Positions 35,879-45,255 of a stretch of DNA of 63,561 bases are shown piece after piece. Position numbers and translations under genes: made by a program. Where the stretch lies: positions 1 to 63,561 of the forward strand of contig NZ_BMTR01000031.1 of assembly GCF_014649775.1 (NCBI RefSeq), in the 5' to 3' direction. This DNA is from Streptomyces longisporoflavus (GTDB lineage: Bacteria > Actinomycetota > Actinomycetes > Streptomycetales > Streptomycetaceae). The notes beneath the pieces were generated by a model that saw nothing but the letters and a program-made list of their open reading frames with translations, ran no database searches and was not told where the DNA came from. Within the stretch, counting starts at the first letter, position 1; the number at the start of each line of letters is the position of its first letter.

Positions 35879-37078
35879 TCAGTTGGAAGCGAGGAGCTTC
35901 AGCTCGGGGTGGGCCGTGCCGCCCTCGATCGCCGTGGACGAGATGTGCGAGGCGACGCGGTCGTCGGTCGGGTCGTTCGCCGGGTCGTCGTGCACGACGA
36001 GGTGCTCGTACGTCGTGGCGCGCTGGGCCGGGACACGGTCCGCGGTGCGGATCATGTCGATCATGTCGCGCAGGTTGTTGCGGTGCTTGGCGCCGGCGGA
36101 GGAGACGACGTTCTCCTCCAGCATCACGGAGCCGAGGTCGTCCGCGCCGTAGTGCAGGGTGAGCTGCCCCGCCTCCTTGCCGGTGGTCAGCCAGGAACCC
36201 TGGATGTGGGCGACGTTGTCGAGGAAGATCCGCGAGATCGCGATCATGCGGATGTACTCGAAGATGCTGGCCTGGGTCCGGCCCTTGAGGTGGTTGTTCT
36301 CGGGCTGGTACGTGTACGGGATGAAGGCCCGGAAGCCCCCGGTCCGGTCTTGCAGGTCACGGATCATCCGCAGGTGCTCGATGCGCTCGGCGTTGGTCTC
36401 GCCCGTACCCATGAGCATCGTGGACGTCGACTCGACGCCGAGCTCGTGCGCGATCTCCATGATCTCCAGCCAGCGCTCGCCGCTCTCCTTGAGCGGGGCG
36501 ATGGCCTTGCGCGGACGGGCCGGGAGCAGCTCGGCACCGGCACCGGCGAAGGAGTCGAGCCCGGCGGCGTGGATGCGCTGGATCGCCTCCTTGGCGGAGA
36601 CCTTCGAGATGCGGGCCATGTGCTCGACCTCGGAGGCGCCGAGGGAGTGGATGACCAGCTGCGGGAAGTTCTTCTTGATCGCCGAGAAGTGCTCTTCGTA
36701 GTACTCGACGCCGAAGTCCGGGTGGTGCCCGCCCTGGAACATGACCTGCGTGCCACCGAGCTCGACGGTCTCGGCGCAGCGCCGCAGGATGTCGTCGAGG
36801 TCGCGCGTCCAGCCCTTCTTGGTGTCCTTCGGGGCGGCGTAGAAGGCGCAGAACTTGCAGGCGGTCACACACACGTTGGTGTAGTTGATGTTCCGCTCGA
36901 TGATGTACGTCGCGATGTGCTCGGTCCCCGCGTACCGGCGGCGGCGGATGGCGTCCGCGGCGGCGCCGAGCGCGTGCAGCGGGGCATCGCGGTAGAGGTC
37001 GAGCGCCTCTTCCTCGCTGATCCGCCCACCTGCGGCGGCACGGTCGAGCACGGACTGAAGGTCGGCCTTCTCGGTCAC
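35879..37078 (-). CDS. mqnC: dehypoxanthine futalosine cyclase, radical SAM
   Basis: 399 residues from the GTG at 37078, with aaaggga upstream. It cyclises dehypoxanthinyl futalosine in the futalosine pathway to menaquinone. The radical SAM motif CVTACKFC (Cys 70, 74, 77) binds the [4Fe-4S] cluster, and GGTQVMFQGGHHPDFG, GAGAELLPARPRK and TMLMGTGET follow as in the MqnC/MqnE family. QPENNHLKG in place of the MqnE pattern favours MqnC. Confidence 0.93.
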   Translation of the reverse strand: MTEKADLQSVLDRAAAGGRISEEEALDLYRDAPLHALGAAADAIRRRRYAGTEHIATYIIERNINYTNVCVTACKFCAFYAAPKDTKKGWTRDLDDILRRCAETVELGGTQVMFQGGHHPDFGVEYYEEHFSAIKKNFPQLVIHSLGASEVEHMARISKVSAKEAIQRIHAAGLDSFAGAGAELLPARPRKAIAPLKESGERWLEIMEIAHELGVESTSTMLMGTGETNAERIEHLRMIRDLQDRTGGFRAFIPYTYQPENNHLKGRTQASIFEYIRMIAISRIFLDNVAHIQGSWLTTGKEAGQLTLHYGADDLGSVMLEENVVSSAGAKHRNNLRDMIDMIRTADRVPAQRATTYEHLVVHDDPANDPTDDRVASHISSTAIEGGTAHPELKLLASN

Positions 37079-37149
37079 CGGGGCGTCCCTTTCGTAAGGG
37101 TTCTGGACGGACTGATTCAGCGTACGCCAGGCGATCTGGCCGTCCGACG

Positions 37150-37872
37150 TCAGGCGGCATACGCCCCGGCAAGCAGCCCCAGAAACGCCCCGCCGATCAG
37201 GAACGGCCCGAACGGGATGGCCGTCTTGCGCCCGGCGCGGCGGGCGACGACCAGGAAACCGCCGTACAGCGCGGCGAGCAGGAACCCGGCGAAGGTGCCG
37301 AGCAGCACCGCGCCCCATCCGTACCAGCCCAGGACCGCTCCCAGACTGAGCGCCAGCTTCACGTCGCCGAAGCCCATGCCGTTCGGGCTGATGAGAAAGA
37401 GCACGAAGTACGCACCGCCGAGCGCGAGCCCTCCGTAGAGCGCGTGGATCCAGGACCCGGCGTGCTCGGGCAGCACCGCGGCGCCCCCGAGGAGGACGAG
37501 CGCGGCCCCGGCGAGCGGCAGGGTCAGCACGTCGGGCAGCCGGTGCACCCCGAAGTCCACGACGGCGAGCAGCACCCCGAAGGGCGCGAGCAGCAGCCAG
37601 ACGCCGAGCTCGGGCCGCGCGCCGGTGGCCGCGGCGAGGGCGGCGCAGACGAGGGCGGTGGCGAGGGCGACGGTCGTGGTCCGCGGCCCGTAGCGGGTCC
37701 CGTCGTGCCCGCACCGCGCGAGCCCGACCCACCCGCCCACGGGATGCCCGTCGGGGCACGCGGCGCGCCAGCCCTCGTCCGGCGCCACGGAGAGCCGGTA
37801 GACGGCACGGGGGACGAGCAGCCCGGCGGCGGCGCCCCAGAGGGCGCCGCCGAGGACGAGGATCAGCAACAA
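37150..37872 (-). CDS. prepilin peptidase (A24, type IV leader peptidase)
   Basis: 240 residues; TTG start at 37872, preceded by a weak ribosome site. A polytopic membrane aspartyl protease: the two catalytic Asp residues are expected in VVDFGVHRLPD and GMGFGDVKLALSLG. It would cut the short leaders of Tad/Flp prepilins. The N-terminal half with Cys residues is shorter than in the classical PilD methylating enzyme, as in TadV/CpaA. It is the only such gene in the window and so the likely processing enzyme for the pilins near 52 kb. Confidence 0.88.
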   Translation of the reverse strand: MLLILVLGGALWGAAAGLLVPRAVYRLSVAPDEGWRAACPDGHPVGGWVGLARCGHDGTRYGPRTTTVALATALVCAALAAATGARPELGVWLLLAPFGVLLAVVDFGVHRLPDVLTLPLAGAALVLLGGAAVLPEHAGSWIHALYGGLALGGAYFVLFLISPNGMGFGDVKLALSLGAVLGWYGWGAVLLGTFAGFLLAALYGGFLVVARRAGRKTAIPFGPFLIGGAFLGLLAGAYAA

Positions 37873-37905
37873 GAGGTCGACTTCCCGTTCCGATTCAGCG
37901 GGGTG

Positions 37906-40905
37906 TCAGCTGACCGCGGTGAGGCCACTGCGCCAAGCAGGAAGCAACTCGTCAAGCAGAGCCTCCGTCCGCGGCGGCACACCCCGCGCCCCGCTCCGCG
38001 CGACAAGATCGGCGGCGACCTGCTGCAAGCGGGCGGGATCGCCCACCGCGTGAGTGCCGCGCAGCAGCTCGTTCCAGAGCCGCTCGTCCCCCGGCGCGGA
38101 CTTCAGCGAGGCGTTCAACGCCTCGATGGCCTTCTCCGCGCGCCCCTTCTCCAGGTGGAACTCGGAGAGGGCGAGCCCGATGTCGGCGACGAGCAGCGGC
38201 AGCTGCGCGTCGATGATCTCGTGCGTGAGCCACGCGTACCGCCCCTGCGGCCGGTCCTGGAGCAGCGGCCCGCGTACGAGCACCAGGGCGTCGGTGAGCA
38301 TCCGCCCGCGGACGGCCCGGCTGTTGGCGCCGCGCCCCTGGGTCGCCTCGTGGTACAGCGAGCGCAGCACGTCCAGGTCGGAGACGACGGACTTGGCGAG
38401 CGTGAGCCGCCCGCTCTGGTCGGCCCGCAGCCGGGGCGACCCGTCGGGCTCGGTGCCGAGCCACTCCCGCAGTCGTTCGACGAGCGCGTCGCGTACGTCC
38501 TCGGTGACGCCGCGCGGCCACAGCGCGGAGGCAAGCACCCGCGGGTGCACGCCCTCGCGGTGCAGCAGGAGCAGCGCGAGCGCCTCGTGCAACAGCGGGC
38601 TGCGGTCACCGTCGGGCGTGTCGAGGCCGATGATCTCGTACGTTCCGACCAGGCGCGCGTACACCGCGGGCCGCCCCTGCTCGGTGACGTCGACGAGGAA
38701 CGGCGGGGTGGCGCCCGTACGACCGGAACCGCTGCCGCCGCGGCCCTCCCCCTCGCCCTCGCCCGGATCGGCGTCGACGAACAGTTCCACGACGGCCCGC
38801 TGCTGGGCCTCGGGCAGCGTCTGCGCCTCGAGCTCGAGACCGAGGAGCGGGGCGAGCAGCTTGCCCCCTGCGGTGATCTCCATCTCCCAGGCGGCACCGG
38901 GCAGGTCGCCGGACTCCGTACCGACGAGGTAGCCGATGCCCAGGCGGCTGGCGTCGGCGGCCAGCTCGGCGAGCTTCACGGCGTCGTCCCCGGTGGGCTC
39001 GGCGGCGAGCAGCACCAGGTGCGGCGCCCAGCGGGTGTGCTGTGCCGGGCCCGTACGCCCGGTGAGGACGGAATCGTGCCCGGCCGCCCCCAGGGCCCCG
39101 CGGCGCTGCCGCGTCTCGGCCTCCATCGTCTCGATGAGCGCCTCGATGCCGTCGAGGTGCCGCAGCCGGTTGGGCGCGAGCGGCGTCAGGTCCTGTCCGA
39201 AGCCGACGAGGGTGATGGTCATGCGGTCGGACCAGCCGTTGGTGGCGAGCTCGGCGGCGACGGAGGCGAAGACGGCGGCGCGGTCGGCCTCGGTACCGCT
39301 CAGCGACACGACACCGGGCACGGCTTCGAGGTTGAGCAGCAGCCGCGAGTCGTCGAGCGTGCCGAGGCTGACGAGCCCCGGGTAGGGAGCGGCGGTGTCG
39401 ACGTCCTCGTACCGCTCGGCGTCGGTGCGCGCCAGCATCCAGAACGTCTGGTCCTGCCCCAACTGCCAGGGAGCGGGCGGCCGTCCGGCGGGCTGGGCGA
39501 GCTGGAGGTGCAGATCGCCGTTGCTGAGCCAGGCGGCGTAGACGGTGGGCAGGGCGCGCGATTCCTCGGCGAGGGACGCGGCGAGCCCCCTCAGCGACAG
39601 GTCGAGAAGTCGTACGCCCTCGGGGTCGGCGCCCACGAGCAGCGCGTCCTGCACGTCGGCGGCGTCCCCGGTCGGCGTCGGCGGCTCCATGCCGCGGCGT
39701 CCGCCGACGGCGCCCATGGCCGACTGCCACAGCGCGTGCCGGCGACGGCGGCCGAGGGCGCCGAGGAGTCCGGCGGCGAGGAGCGGGGCGCCGATGAGGG
39801 CTTCGGGCAGCCCGAAGGGGAACCCTTCGGATTCGCTGCCGCTGCTCGCGACGGGCGCTTCCTGCTGCCCGTGCCCGCCACTGTCGTTGTTGGGCCGCTG
39901 CTCGGGAATGGTGATGTGCGCGGTGTCGCGGTCGACGGACCCGCCGCCGCCCTGCTCGTTGGCGCCGCCCTGCTCCTTGGCGCCACCACCCTGCTGCCCG
40001 GACTTGGCGTAGTCGGAGATCTGCTCCTTCACGTCCTGCGAGACCTTGGGCGCCTCGTCGGGCATCTCGACGAGCTCGCCGCCGTGCGCGTCCGCGGGCA
40101 TCTCCATGATCCAGCCGGGCCGGATGAGGCTGGCCTCGGACAGGCGGGACCCGTCGGGCTGCTCACGGTCCTTGTTGAGCTGGTAGATCTCCTTGTAGCG
40201 ACGGCCGTCACCGAGGTGCCGCTCGGCGATCTCCCACATGGAGTCGTGGTGACGGCCTTCGGGCGGCTGGATCCGGTAGTACTTGGTGTCCCCGTCCTTG
40301 GCGGTGCTCCCCGCCCGGTCGGCGGCCTGCTCGGCCTGCTCGGCGACGGCGCCGGCGGCGCTTCCGGCCTGCTCCTGCCCGAAGAGACCGCCGGGGGTCT
40401 GCTGGGCGGAAGCGGCGGACGCGGGCTTCTGATTCCCTTCCAGGGACTGCCCGAACTGCGAGAGCCCCGGCGCGAAGCTGGCGGCGGTTGCGCCCACCAG
40501 GAGCAGGGCGGCGACGAGCTGACGGGCGAGGAGCTGGCTGCCGCCGGCGCCCGGAACGCGGCCCGGCATGCCCACACCGGAGAGCGCGGCCTTGATCTCG
40601 ACGAGCACGCAGGCGGTGAACTGGGCCCAGGCGAGCCAGACGACGACGGTCAGTACGTTGACGAACGTCGTGACCGTGATCTCCTGCTGCAACCACTCAA
40701 GGGACGGCGCCCCGCCCGGCAACGGCCACCCCACGGTGAACGCGAGCGCGGCAGGCACGCCGACGACGAGCGCGGCCAACGCGACAAAGGCGAGGAACGC
40801 CTTGACGAAGTCCCCGGCAGTACGTCGACGCCGGGGCAGCGGCTGCGGCGTCCGATTCCGTGGAGCCGACGGGCCGCCTGTCGAACTTGAAGTGGTGCGC
40901 GCCAT
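37906..40905 (-). CDS. membrane LysM / bacterial transcriptional activator (BTAD) domain protein
   Basis: 999 residues from the ATG at 40905 (MARTTSSSTG). Three TM segments lie within residues 30-150; a LysM-like module (SMWEIAERHLGDGRRYKEIY ... IMEMP) spans about 240-300; a further TM segment (ALIGAPLLAAGLLGALG) lies near 380. The long cytoplasmic part ends in a helical BTAD domain (about 850-999; LHYEAT-type repeat LRSLYHEATQGRG, GRAEKAIEALNASLKSAPGD). The layout suggests wall sensing outside and a regulator-like output inside. Its neighbour is the prepilin peptidase. Related proteins are often annotated in Streptomyces near tad genes, as I recall. Confidence 0.8.
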   Translation of the reverse strand: MARTTSSSTGGPSAPRNRTPQPLPRRRRTAGDFVKAFLAFVALAALVVGVPAALAFTVGWPLPGGAPSLEWLQQEITVTTFVNVLTVVVWLAWAQFTACVLVEIKAALSGVGMPGRVPGAGGSQLLARQLVAALLLVGATAASFAPGLSQFGQSLEGNQKPASAASAQQTPGGLFGQEQAGSAAGAVAEQAEQAADRAGSTAKDGDTKYYRIQPPEGRHHDSMWEIAERHLGDGRRYKEIYQLNKDREQPDGSRLSEASLIRPGWIMEMPADAHGGELVEMPDEAPKVSQDVKEQISDYAKSGQQGGGAKEQGGANEQGGGGSVDRDTAHITIPEQRPNNDSGGHGQQEAPVASSGSESEGFPFGLPEALIGAPLLAAGLLGALGRRRRHALWQSAMGAVGGRRGMEPPTPTGDAADVQDALLVGADPEGVRLLDLSLRGLAASLAEESRALPTVYAAWLSNGDLHLQLAQPAGRPPAPWQLGQDQTFWMLARTDAERYEDVDTAAPYPGLVSLGTLDDSRLLLNLEAVPGVVSLSGTEADRAAVFASVAAELATNGWSDRMTITLVGFGQDLTPLAPNRLRHLDGIEALIETMEAETRQRRGALGAAGHDSVLTGRTGPAQHTRWAPHLVLLAAEPTGDDAVKLAELAADASRLGIGYLVGTESGDLPGAAWEMEITAGGKLLAPLLGLELEAQTLPEAQQRAVVELFVDADPGEGEGEGRGGSGSGRTGATPPFLVDVTEQGRPAVYARLVGTYEIIGLDTPDGDRSPLLHEALALLLLHREGVHPRVLASALWPRGVTEDVRDALVERLREWLGTEPDGSPRLRADQSGRLTLAKSVVSDLDVLRSLYHEATQGRGANSRAVRGRMLTDALVLVRGPLLQDRPQGRYAWLTHEIIDAQLPLLVADIGLALSEFHLEKGRAEKAIEALNASLKSAPGDERLWNELLRGTHAVGDPARLQQVAADLVARSGARGVPPRTEALLDELLPAWRSGLTAVS

Positions 40906-41349
40906 GGCGGGTGTCCTGTTGTCCTCTGAGAGGGAGCGGATAGGGATCAAGGGATCAAGGGAGATCAGCTGAGCGTACTGAGGCGATGGTACGGAAGGGG
41001 CCGGAGGTCAGACAGGGGCAACGGGTTGCGGGGCCTGGCGATACGTTCCCCCGGCCGCCCGTTTACGCCCGAGTCGCACCGTAAGTCCAACTCCCCTTGC
41101 GTGGTTGTCGACCACGAATGTCCACTTGCGGCGGGCATTCATCGGCGCGCGTCACAGTTCCGGCACGGAATCACCGCGCCCCCGTAGCACTTGGGAACGC
41201 TTCACTCCTGTTCGCTTCCGTCACCGCACGGAACGCGAGAGCCTTCACAAAGCCCACCAGTACTGATAACCCACGCCTGATAACTTCGTCCGGCTCCATT
41301 TTCTCCTGCACACATGTGCACACACGCCGAACCCTGGGGGGCTGCAATC
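40906..41349. other. gene-free divergent region
   Basis: 444 bases between the LysM/BTAD gene (minus) and the lipoprotein gene (plus). It holds a perfect 6-bp inverted repeat, cgtggt-tgtcg-accacg (41100-41116), two copies of ctgataac 15 bases apart (about 41262 and 41277), and a near-palindrome tgcacacatgtgcaca (about 41310). No gene is credible here. Confidence 0.6.
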
Positions 41350-42003
41350 GTGGCCCGTCGCACTATGCCCATCGTGACCGCGCTGGTGACCGGCGCGGCC
41401 CTGCTTCTGACTGCCTGTGGGGGCAGCGGGAGCGACGAGTCCCCGGACAAGATCGAGGGTGCGGGGCAGGGTGACAGCACTCCGGCGCCGTCGAAGTCGG
41501 GCGCGAAGACTCCTGACGCCGACCGGCCGAAGATCACGCTTCCGAAGAGCTTCAATCTGCCCTTCGAGGGGTGGACGAGCAGCGACCCCGCCAAGCAGGC
41601 CGTTCTCGACGACGGCAAGGAGCATCTGCGGGCGGGATACGCCGCCATCATCGCGAAGGACCCCGACGCCGAGTCGCTCGCCTTCTACGACACCACGGCC
41701 GGCCTCTCGCAGGACCAGCGGTGGATCAAGACGTATACGGACAAGGACCTCACCGTCTTCGGCAAGCTGCCGGTCTTTGACCCCGAGGTCACCCTCGCGG
41801 GCGAGAAGAAGTCGAAGGCGACCCTGACGTACTGCACGGACGAGAGCAAGGCGTACTCGAAGGAACGCAAGTCGGGCAAGACCGAGGGGAACCCCGCGGG
41901 CACGGCTCCCGAGGTCTTCTACACCCTCACCCTGGCCAAGAACGCGGAGGGCGTCTGGCAGACCGTGTCCACCTACTCGAAGAGGGGCGGCTGCTCACGA
42001 TGA
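41350..42003 (+). CDS. lipoprotein of unknown function
   Basis: 217 residues from the GTG at 41350 (encoding V/MARRTMPIVT). A hydrophobic leader ends in the lipobox LLLTAC, so Cys23 should be lipid-modified. A Ser/Lys/Asp-rich spacer follows, then a globular region (SFNLPFEGWTSSDPAKQAVL ... YAAIIAKDPDAESLAFYDT) that resembles small nuclear-transport-factor-like extracytoplasmic domains, tentatively. It overlaps the next gene by 4 bases (ATGA), so the two products are probably made together. Confidence 0.8.
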   Translation: MARRTMPIVTALVTGAALLLTACGGSGSDESPDKIEGAGQGDSTPAPSKSGAKTPDADRPKITLPKSFNLPFEGWTSSDPAKQAVLDDGKEHLRAGYAAIIAKDPDAESLAFYDTTAGLSQDQRWIKTYTDKDLTVFGKLPVFDPEVTLAGEKKSKATLTYCTDESKAYSKERKSGKTEGNPAGTAPEVFYTLTLAKNAEGVWQTVSTYSKRGGCSR

Positions 42004-43052
42004 AGTCACGGCACACATGGCCTGCGCTGACCGCCGCGTCACTCACGGCGGTCGTCCTCGCGTCCGCACCGGCTCACGCCGTCGGCGGCGGGGGAACGGC
42101 CGGCGAGGTGGACGAACGCACTCTCGCGTCCACGGCGCACTCGCAGATCCAGGTCTCGTACGTCAAGGGCGGCGACGGCAAGGGCAAGAAGGGCAACCTC
42201 GCCCCGATCGACCCCAACTGGAAGCCTCCGGCCTGCTGGTACGAACCGCTCTTCACGCCCGAGCAGCTCAAGGCCTTCGTCAAGAAGACGGACGGCGAGG
42301 GCATGGTGGGCATCCACCAGGGCTGGTACGGCAGGTCTCTGTGGGAGAACCACTACGCCAAGGGCAAGGACGAGCCCAACATCGACGCCGAGAACACCAT
42401 CGCCAAGGGCTACGACAACTACAACATCGGCAAGAAGGGGTACTTCTGGCGCAGCGTCGCGCCCGACGACACCGACCCCCGCTCCTCCGCGTGCGACAAG
42501 GTCATGTTCTGGCAGGATCAGGGCGAGATCCCGGATGTCCCGCACACGCCGACGCCCAAGACCCTGGCCGAGTACGCGTACGACAAGGTCGAGATCCCCG
42601 AGACCGAGATCGAGCTGAAGCCGCAGGCCAAGTCGACCGTCAACCTGCCCACTTGGGTATGGCTGGACAAGGGCACCTTCAAGGACGTCCAAGTCCGCGC
42701 GGAGCTCCCCAAGACGGGCATCTGGGCGGAGACCACGGCAACGCCGAAGAGCCTCCACCTGGAACCGGGCACGGAGGACTCCGAAACCTTCCCCGCGTCC
42801 GGCGAATGCGAGATCAACGAAGACGGCAGCATCGGTACGCCCTACACGAAGGGCAAGTCGAAGCAGGACCCGCCGTGCGGCATCAGCTACCTCCGCGCCA
42901 CGGACGGCAAGCCGTACCAGCTGAAGGCGTCGATCACCTGGGAGATCTCCTGGGAGGGCTCGGACAACGACGGCAAGCACATGCTGCCGGAGGGCACCTT
43001 CGAGACGACCCGGGACATGGAAGTCCAGGAAGTCCAGTCGATCAACCGCTGA
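42000..43052 (+). CDS. secreted protein of unknown function
   Basis: 350 residues. Residues 1-28 (MKSRHTWPALTAASLTAVVL ... AHA) are a signal peptide. The mature part has few hydrophobic stretches, conserved-looking Trp/Tyr motifs (WKPPACWYEPLF, GIHQGWYGRSLWEN) and four to six Cys residues that could form disulfides. No family is recognised. It is translationally coupled to the lipoprotein and upstream of the T7SS-type toxin gene. Confidence 0.78.
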   Translation: MKSRHTWPALTAASLTAVVLASAPAHAVGGGGTAGEVDERTLASTAHSQIQVSYVKGGDGKGKKGNLAPIDPNWKPPACWYEPLFTPEQLKAFVKKTDGEGMVGIHQGWYGRSLWENHYAKGKDEPNIDAENTIAKGYDNYNIGKKGYFWRSVAPDDTDPRSSACDKVMFWQDQGEIPDVPHTPTPKTLAEYAYDKVEIPETEIELKPQAKSTVNLPTWVWLDKGTFKDVQVRAELPKTGIWAETTATPKSLHLEPGTEDSETFPASGECEINEDGSIGTPYTKGKSKQDPPCGISYLRATDGKPYQLKASITWEISWEGSDNDGKHMLPEGTFETTRDMEVQEVQSINR

Positions 43053-43239
43053 TCAAGGGGCTCCACGCCATGCGCGGGCACGCCACCCTCACCCACCGCC
43101 GTTCACCGTGGTCGTCTTCACGCACCACGACGACCCATGGCTGGACGACGAGGCCTCTACGTCTCACTCCCAACACGGGTGCGATAGCTTCGTATGCGCT
43201 TTCGAGTACAAGCAGTACAGGTTCTGCGGGGGTTGTGGG

Positions 43240-44868
43240 ATGGCGGGGAATCGTCCGGCGGATTGGCACGTCCTGGACTTGGACAAGGACCCAACTCCCG
43301 GTGATCCGGACCGCGTCCGCAAGCTTGCGAAGAACCTGCACGATTTCGCCGACGACGTATCCAGGGTCCTGCGCGACATCAAGGGGATGGCGGGAGAAGA
43401 CGCGATCCTCTCCTGGGCGGGGAAGACCGCCGACACCTTCATCGCGGAGTTCGAGGACGCTCCCGGCAAGCTGAAGAAGCTGAAGAAGAGCTACAACCTC
43501 GCGGGCGACGCACTCGCCTCGTTCTGGCCCGACCTCGAAGAAGCCCAGACCAAGGCGGACAAGGCGCTACGCGATGGCCGCGCCGCCCGAGACCAACTTG
43601 CCACCGCCCAAACCGCATTGAGCGGCGCCAACGACTGGGTGCAGACGGCTACCAAGAAGGCCGATTCCTACGACGCGGACAAGAACCCCGGCAAGGACGT
43701 CCCCAAGCCCGACGAGACCGAGGTCCGCCAGGCCACGAGGAACGCGACCCGCGCAAAGGAGAAGCAGGAGTCTGCGCAGGGCGACGTCGATGCCGCCCAG
43801 AGCGCCCTCGATGCAGCGAAGAAGCTCGCCAATCAGGCCAAGGGGCTGCGGGACGAAGCCGCTCGCCGAACGGTGAAGAAGCTGGAAGAGGCTTCAGACG
43901 CGGGCATCCCCAACCGCCACTGGTGGGAGGAGGCGACCGACTGGGTCGCCGACCACTGGGACGAGATCGTCACCGTTTGCAAGGTGATTGTGGCCGTTGT
44001 CGGGATCATCGTGATGATCGTCGGTGGACCACTGGGCTGGCTTGTCTTCGCCGCGGCTTTGGTGGTGATGGCGGACACCATAAGAAAAGTCGCCAATGGT
44101 GAAGCAGGCTGGGGTGACCTCATATGGGCCGCTCTCGATTGCATACCCGCGACGAAGGGCATCACCAGCCTGGCCAAGCTGGGCAAGCTTTGGAAGGCGG
44201 GCGGGCTGAAGGCCTTGGGTGCCGGGGCCATGAAAGGCATCGGCGGCGGACTCAAAGGGATGCTCCACCCGAAAGTCATCGTCCATGCACACAGTCCCTC
44301 GCCTCTCGCCAGCGCACGCTTCAAACGACTCGCAAAACTTAAGAACGAAGGGCATGGCCCCCAACGTCATCTCTTCGCCACGGATGCCCAACTCAAAGCT
44401 AGACTCGGTGAACCTAAGCTCGACGCGCAGGGGAACTACACGTTCAAGAATGATGGTCACGTACGAATGAAGGATCAGAAAGATCCCGAGACAGGAACGG
44501 TCTGGGATTCCGAGCCAAAGGCAGACGGGACACCCAAGAAGCACCGCTGTGGTCCCTACGCGACGCGCTTCAACAACGCCGAAGACATGATTCAAGCCGA
44601 ACGCGTGGCCCGTTCGAAGTCTGCCGCCAGCGGAGACGACGTCGTCGACATCCCCATGTCCGAGCTGTACGGGAACGCGGAGTACGGGCACAAGTTCACT
44701 GGCTTCTACGTGGACCCGAGCAATCCCGCCGACGCGGCAGGCAACCTTAATTACCGGCCGGTAGACTTCAGGGAGGGCTCAGTAAAGGCCGTGTTCCGGT
44801 CAGATCCCACCTCAGGGACCCGCAACGTCACCCTGTATCCGAACCCTCAGACCGGGCGACACCCTTAA
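43240..44868 (+). CDS. compact T7SS-type polymorphic toxin
   Basis: 542 residues from the ATG at 43240 (MAGNRPADWH); an upstream extension of 44 codons looks non-coding. Residues 8-220 are a long helical coiled coil of the putative T7SS-secreted family (WXG-like, residues 55-65 region SWAGKTADTF). One or two TM segments lie at 243-279. Residues 291-341 (WGDLIWAALDCIPATKGITS and a Lys/Gly/Leu stretch) match the start of both RHS proteins. There are no YD repeats: residue 350 onward is directly the toxin tip. GPQRHLFATDAQLKARLG and YATRFNNAEDMIQAERVARS distantly recall RNase-A-like CdiA toxins, a weak resemblance. The tip is richer in A/T than the rest. Confidence 0.8.
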   Translation: MAGNRPADWHVLDLDKDPTPGDPDRVRKLAKNLHDFADDVSRVLRDIKGMAGEDAILSWAGKTADTFIAEFEDAPGKLKKLKKSYNLAGDALASFWPDLEEAQTKADKALRDGRAARDQLATAQTALSGANDWVQTATKKADSYDADKNPGKDVPKPDETEVRQATRNATRAKEKQESAQGDVDAAQSALDAAKKLANQAKGLRDEAARRTVKKLEEASDAGIPNRHWWEEATDWVADHWDEIVTVCKVIVAVVGIIVMIVGGPLGWLVFAAALVVMADTIRKVANGEAGWGDLIWAALDCIPATKGITSLAKLGKLWKAGGLKALGAGAMKGIGGGLKGMLHPKVIVHAHSPSPLASARFKRLAKLKNEGHGPQRHLFATDAQLKARLGEPKLDAQGNYTFKNDGHVRMKDQKDPETGTVWDSEPKADGTPKKHRCGPYATRFNNAEDMIQAERVARSKSAASGDDVVDIPMSELYGNAEYGHKFTGFYVDPSNPADAAGNLNYRPVDFREGSVKAVFRSDPTSGTRNVTLYPNPQTGRHP

Positions 44869-44877
44869 GGAAAAAGA

Positions 44878-45171
44878 ATGCAACCTATCGATAGAGATCT
44901 GCAAACATTCCTGGGCGGGGCCTTCTCCGCCGAGGTCGTAGACCGCCTCGATCACATCCGAGACGGGCTGGTACGCCGACCCCCAGAGCGCCGTGAGGCC
45001 CTGCGCTCCAACTTCCGTTCACTGATCGACGAACGGGCACTCGACCTGCGCTCGTGGGCACAGATGACCGACATCGACTTCGACTCCCTGGATGATCTCT
45101 ATGAGTATCTCGAAGGTTGCTACGCCTACTTCTTCAATAGTGCGGCAACCTACCCCGAAGCGCCGTACTGA
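44878..45171 (+). CDS. putative immunity protein for the compact toxin
   Basis: 97 residues, strongly acidic, all-helical in appearance (LQTFLGGAFSAEVVDRLDHI, DDLYEYLEGCYAYFFN). The ribosome site TAAGGA overlaps the toxin stop codon, so expression should be coupled to the toxin. Small acidic proteins placed here are typically cognate immunity proteins. It is faintly like CDI immunity proteins (CdiI-type) but I cannot place the family. Lower GC than neighbours. Confidence 0.65.
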   Translation: MQPIDRDLQTFLGGAFSAEVVDRLDHIRDGLVRRPPERREALRSNFRSLIDERALDLRSWAQMTDIDFDSLDDLYEYLEGCYAYFFNSAATYPEAPY

Positions 45172-45255
45172 CGCCGCCGCTTCCTGCAAAGCACAGAACA
45201 GTTCATAGAGCGAAGATGCTAATGAGCGATCCATGTCACGAATGCGAAGCCATCG

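Noticed and set aside
37444..40890. Plus-strand open frame of 1148 codons opposite the LysM/BTAD and peptidase genes
   Set aside because: It runs antisense to two clear genes and its composition is that of GC-rich third-position shadow; no domain is recognisable.
41194..41222. Sigma-E type promoter (ggaac then cgtc)
   Set aside because: The spacing is about 20 bases, longer than the 15-16 expected.
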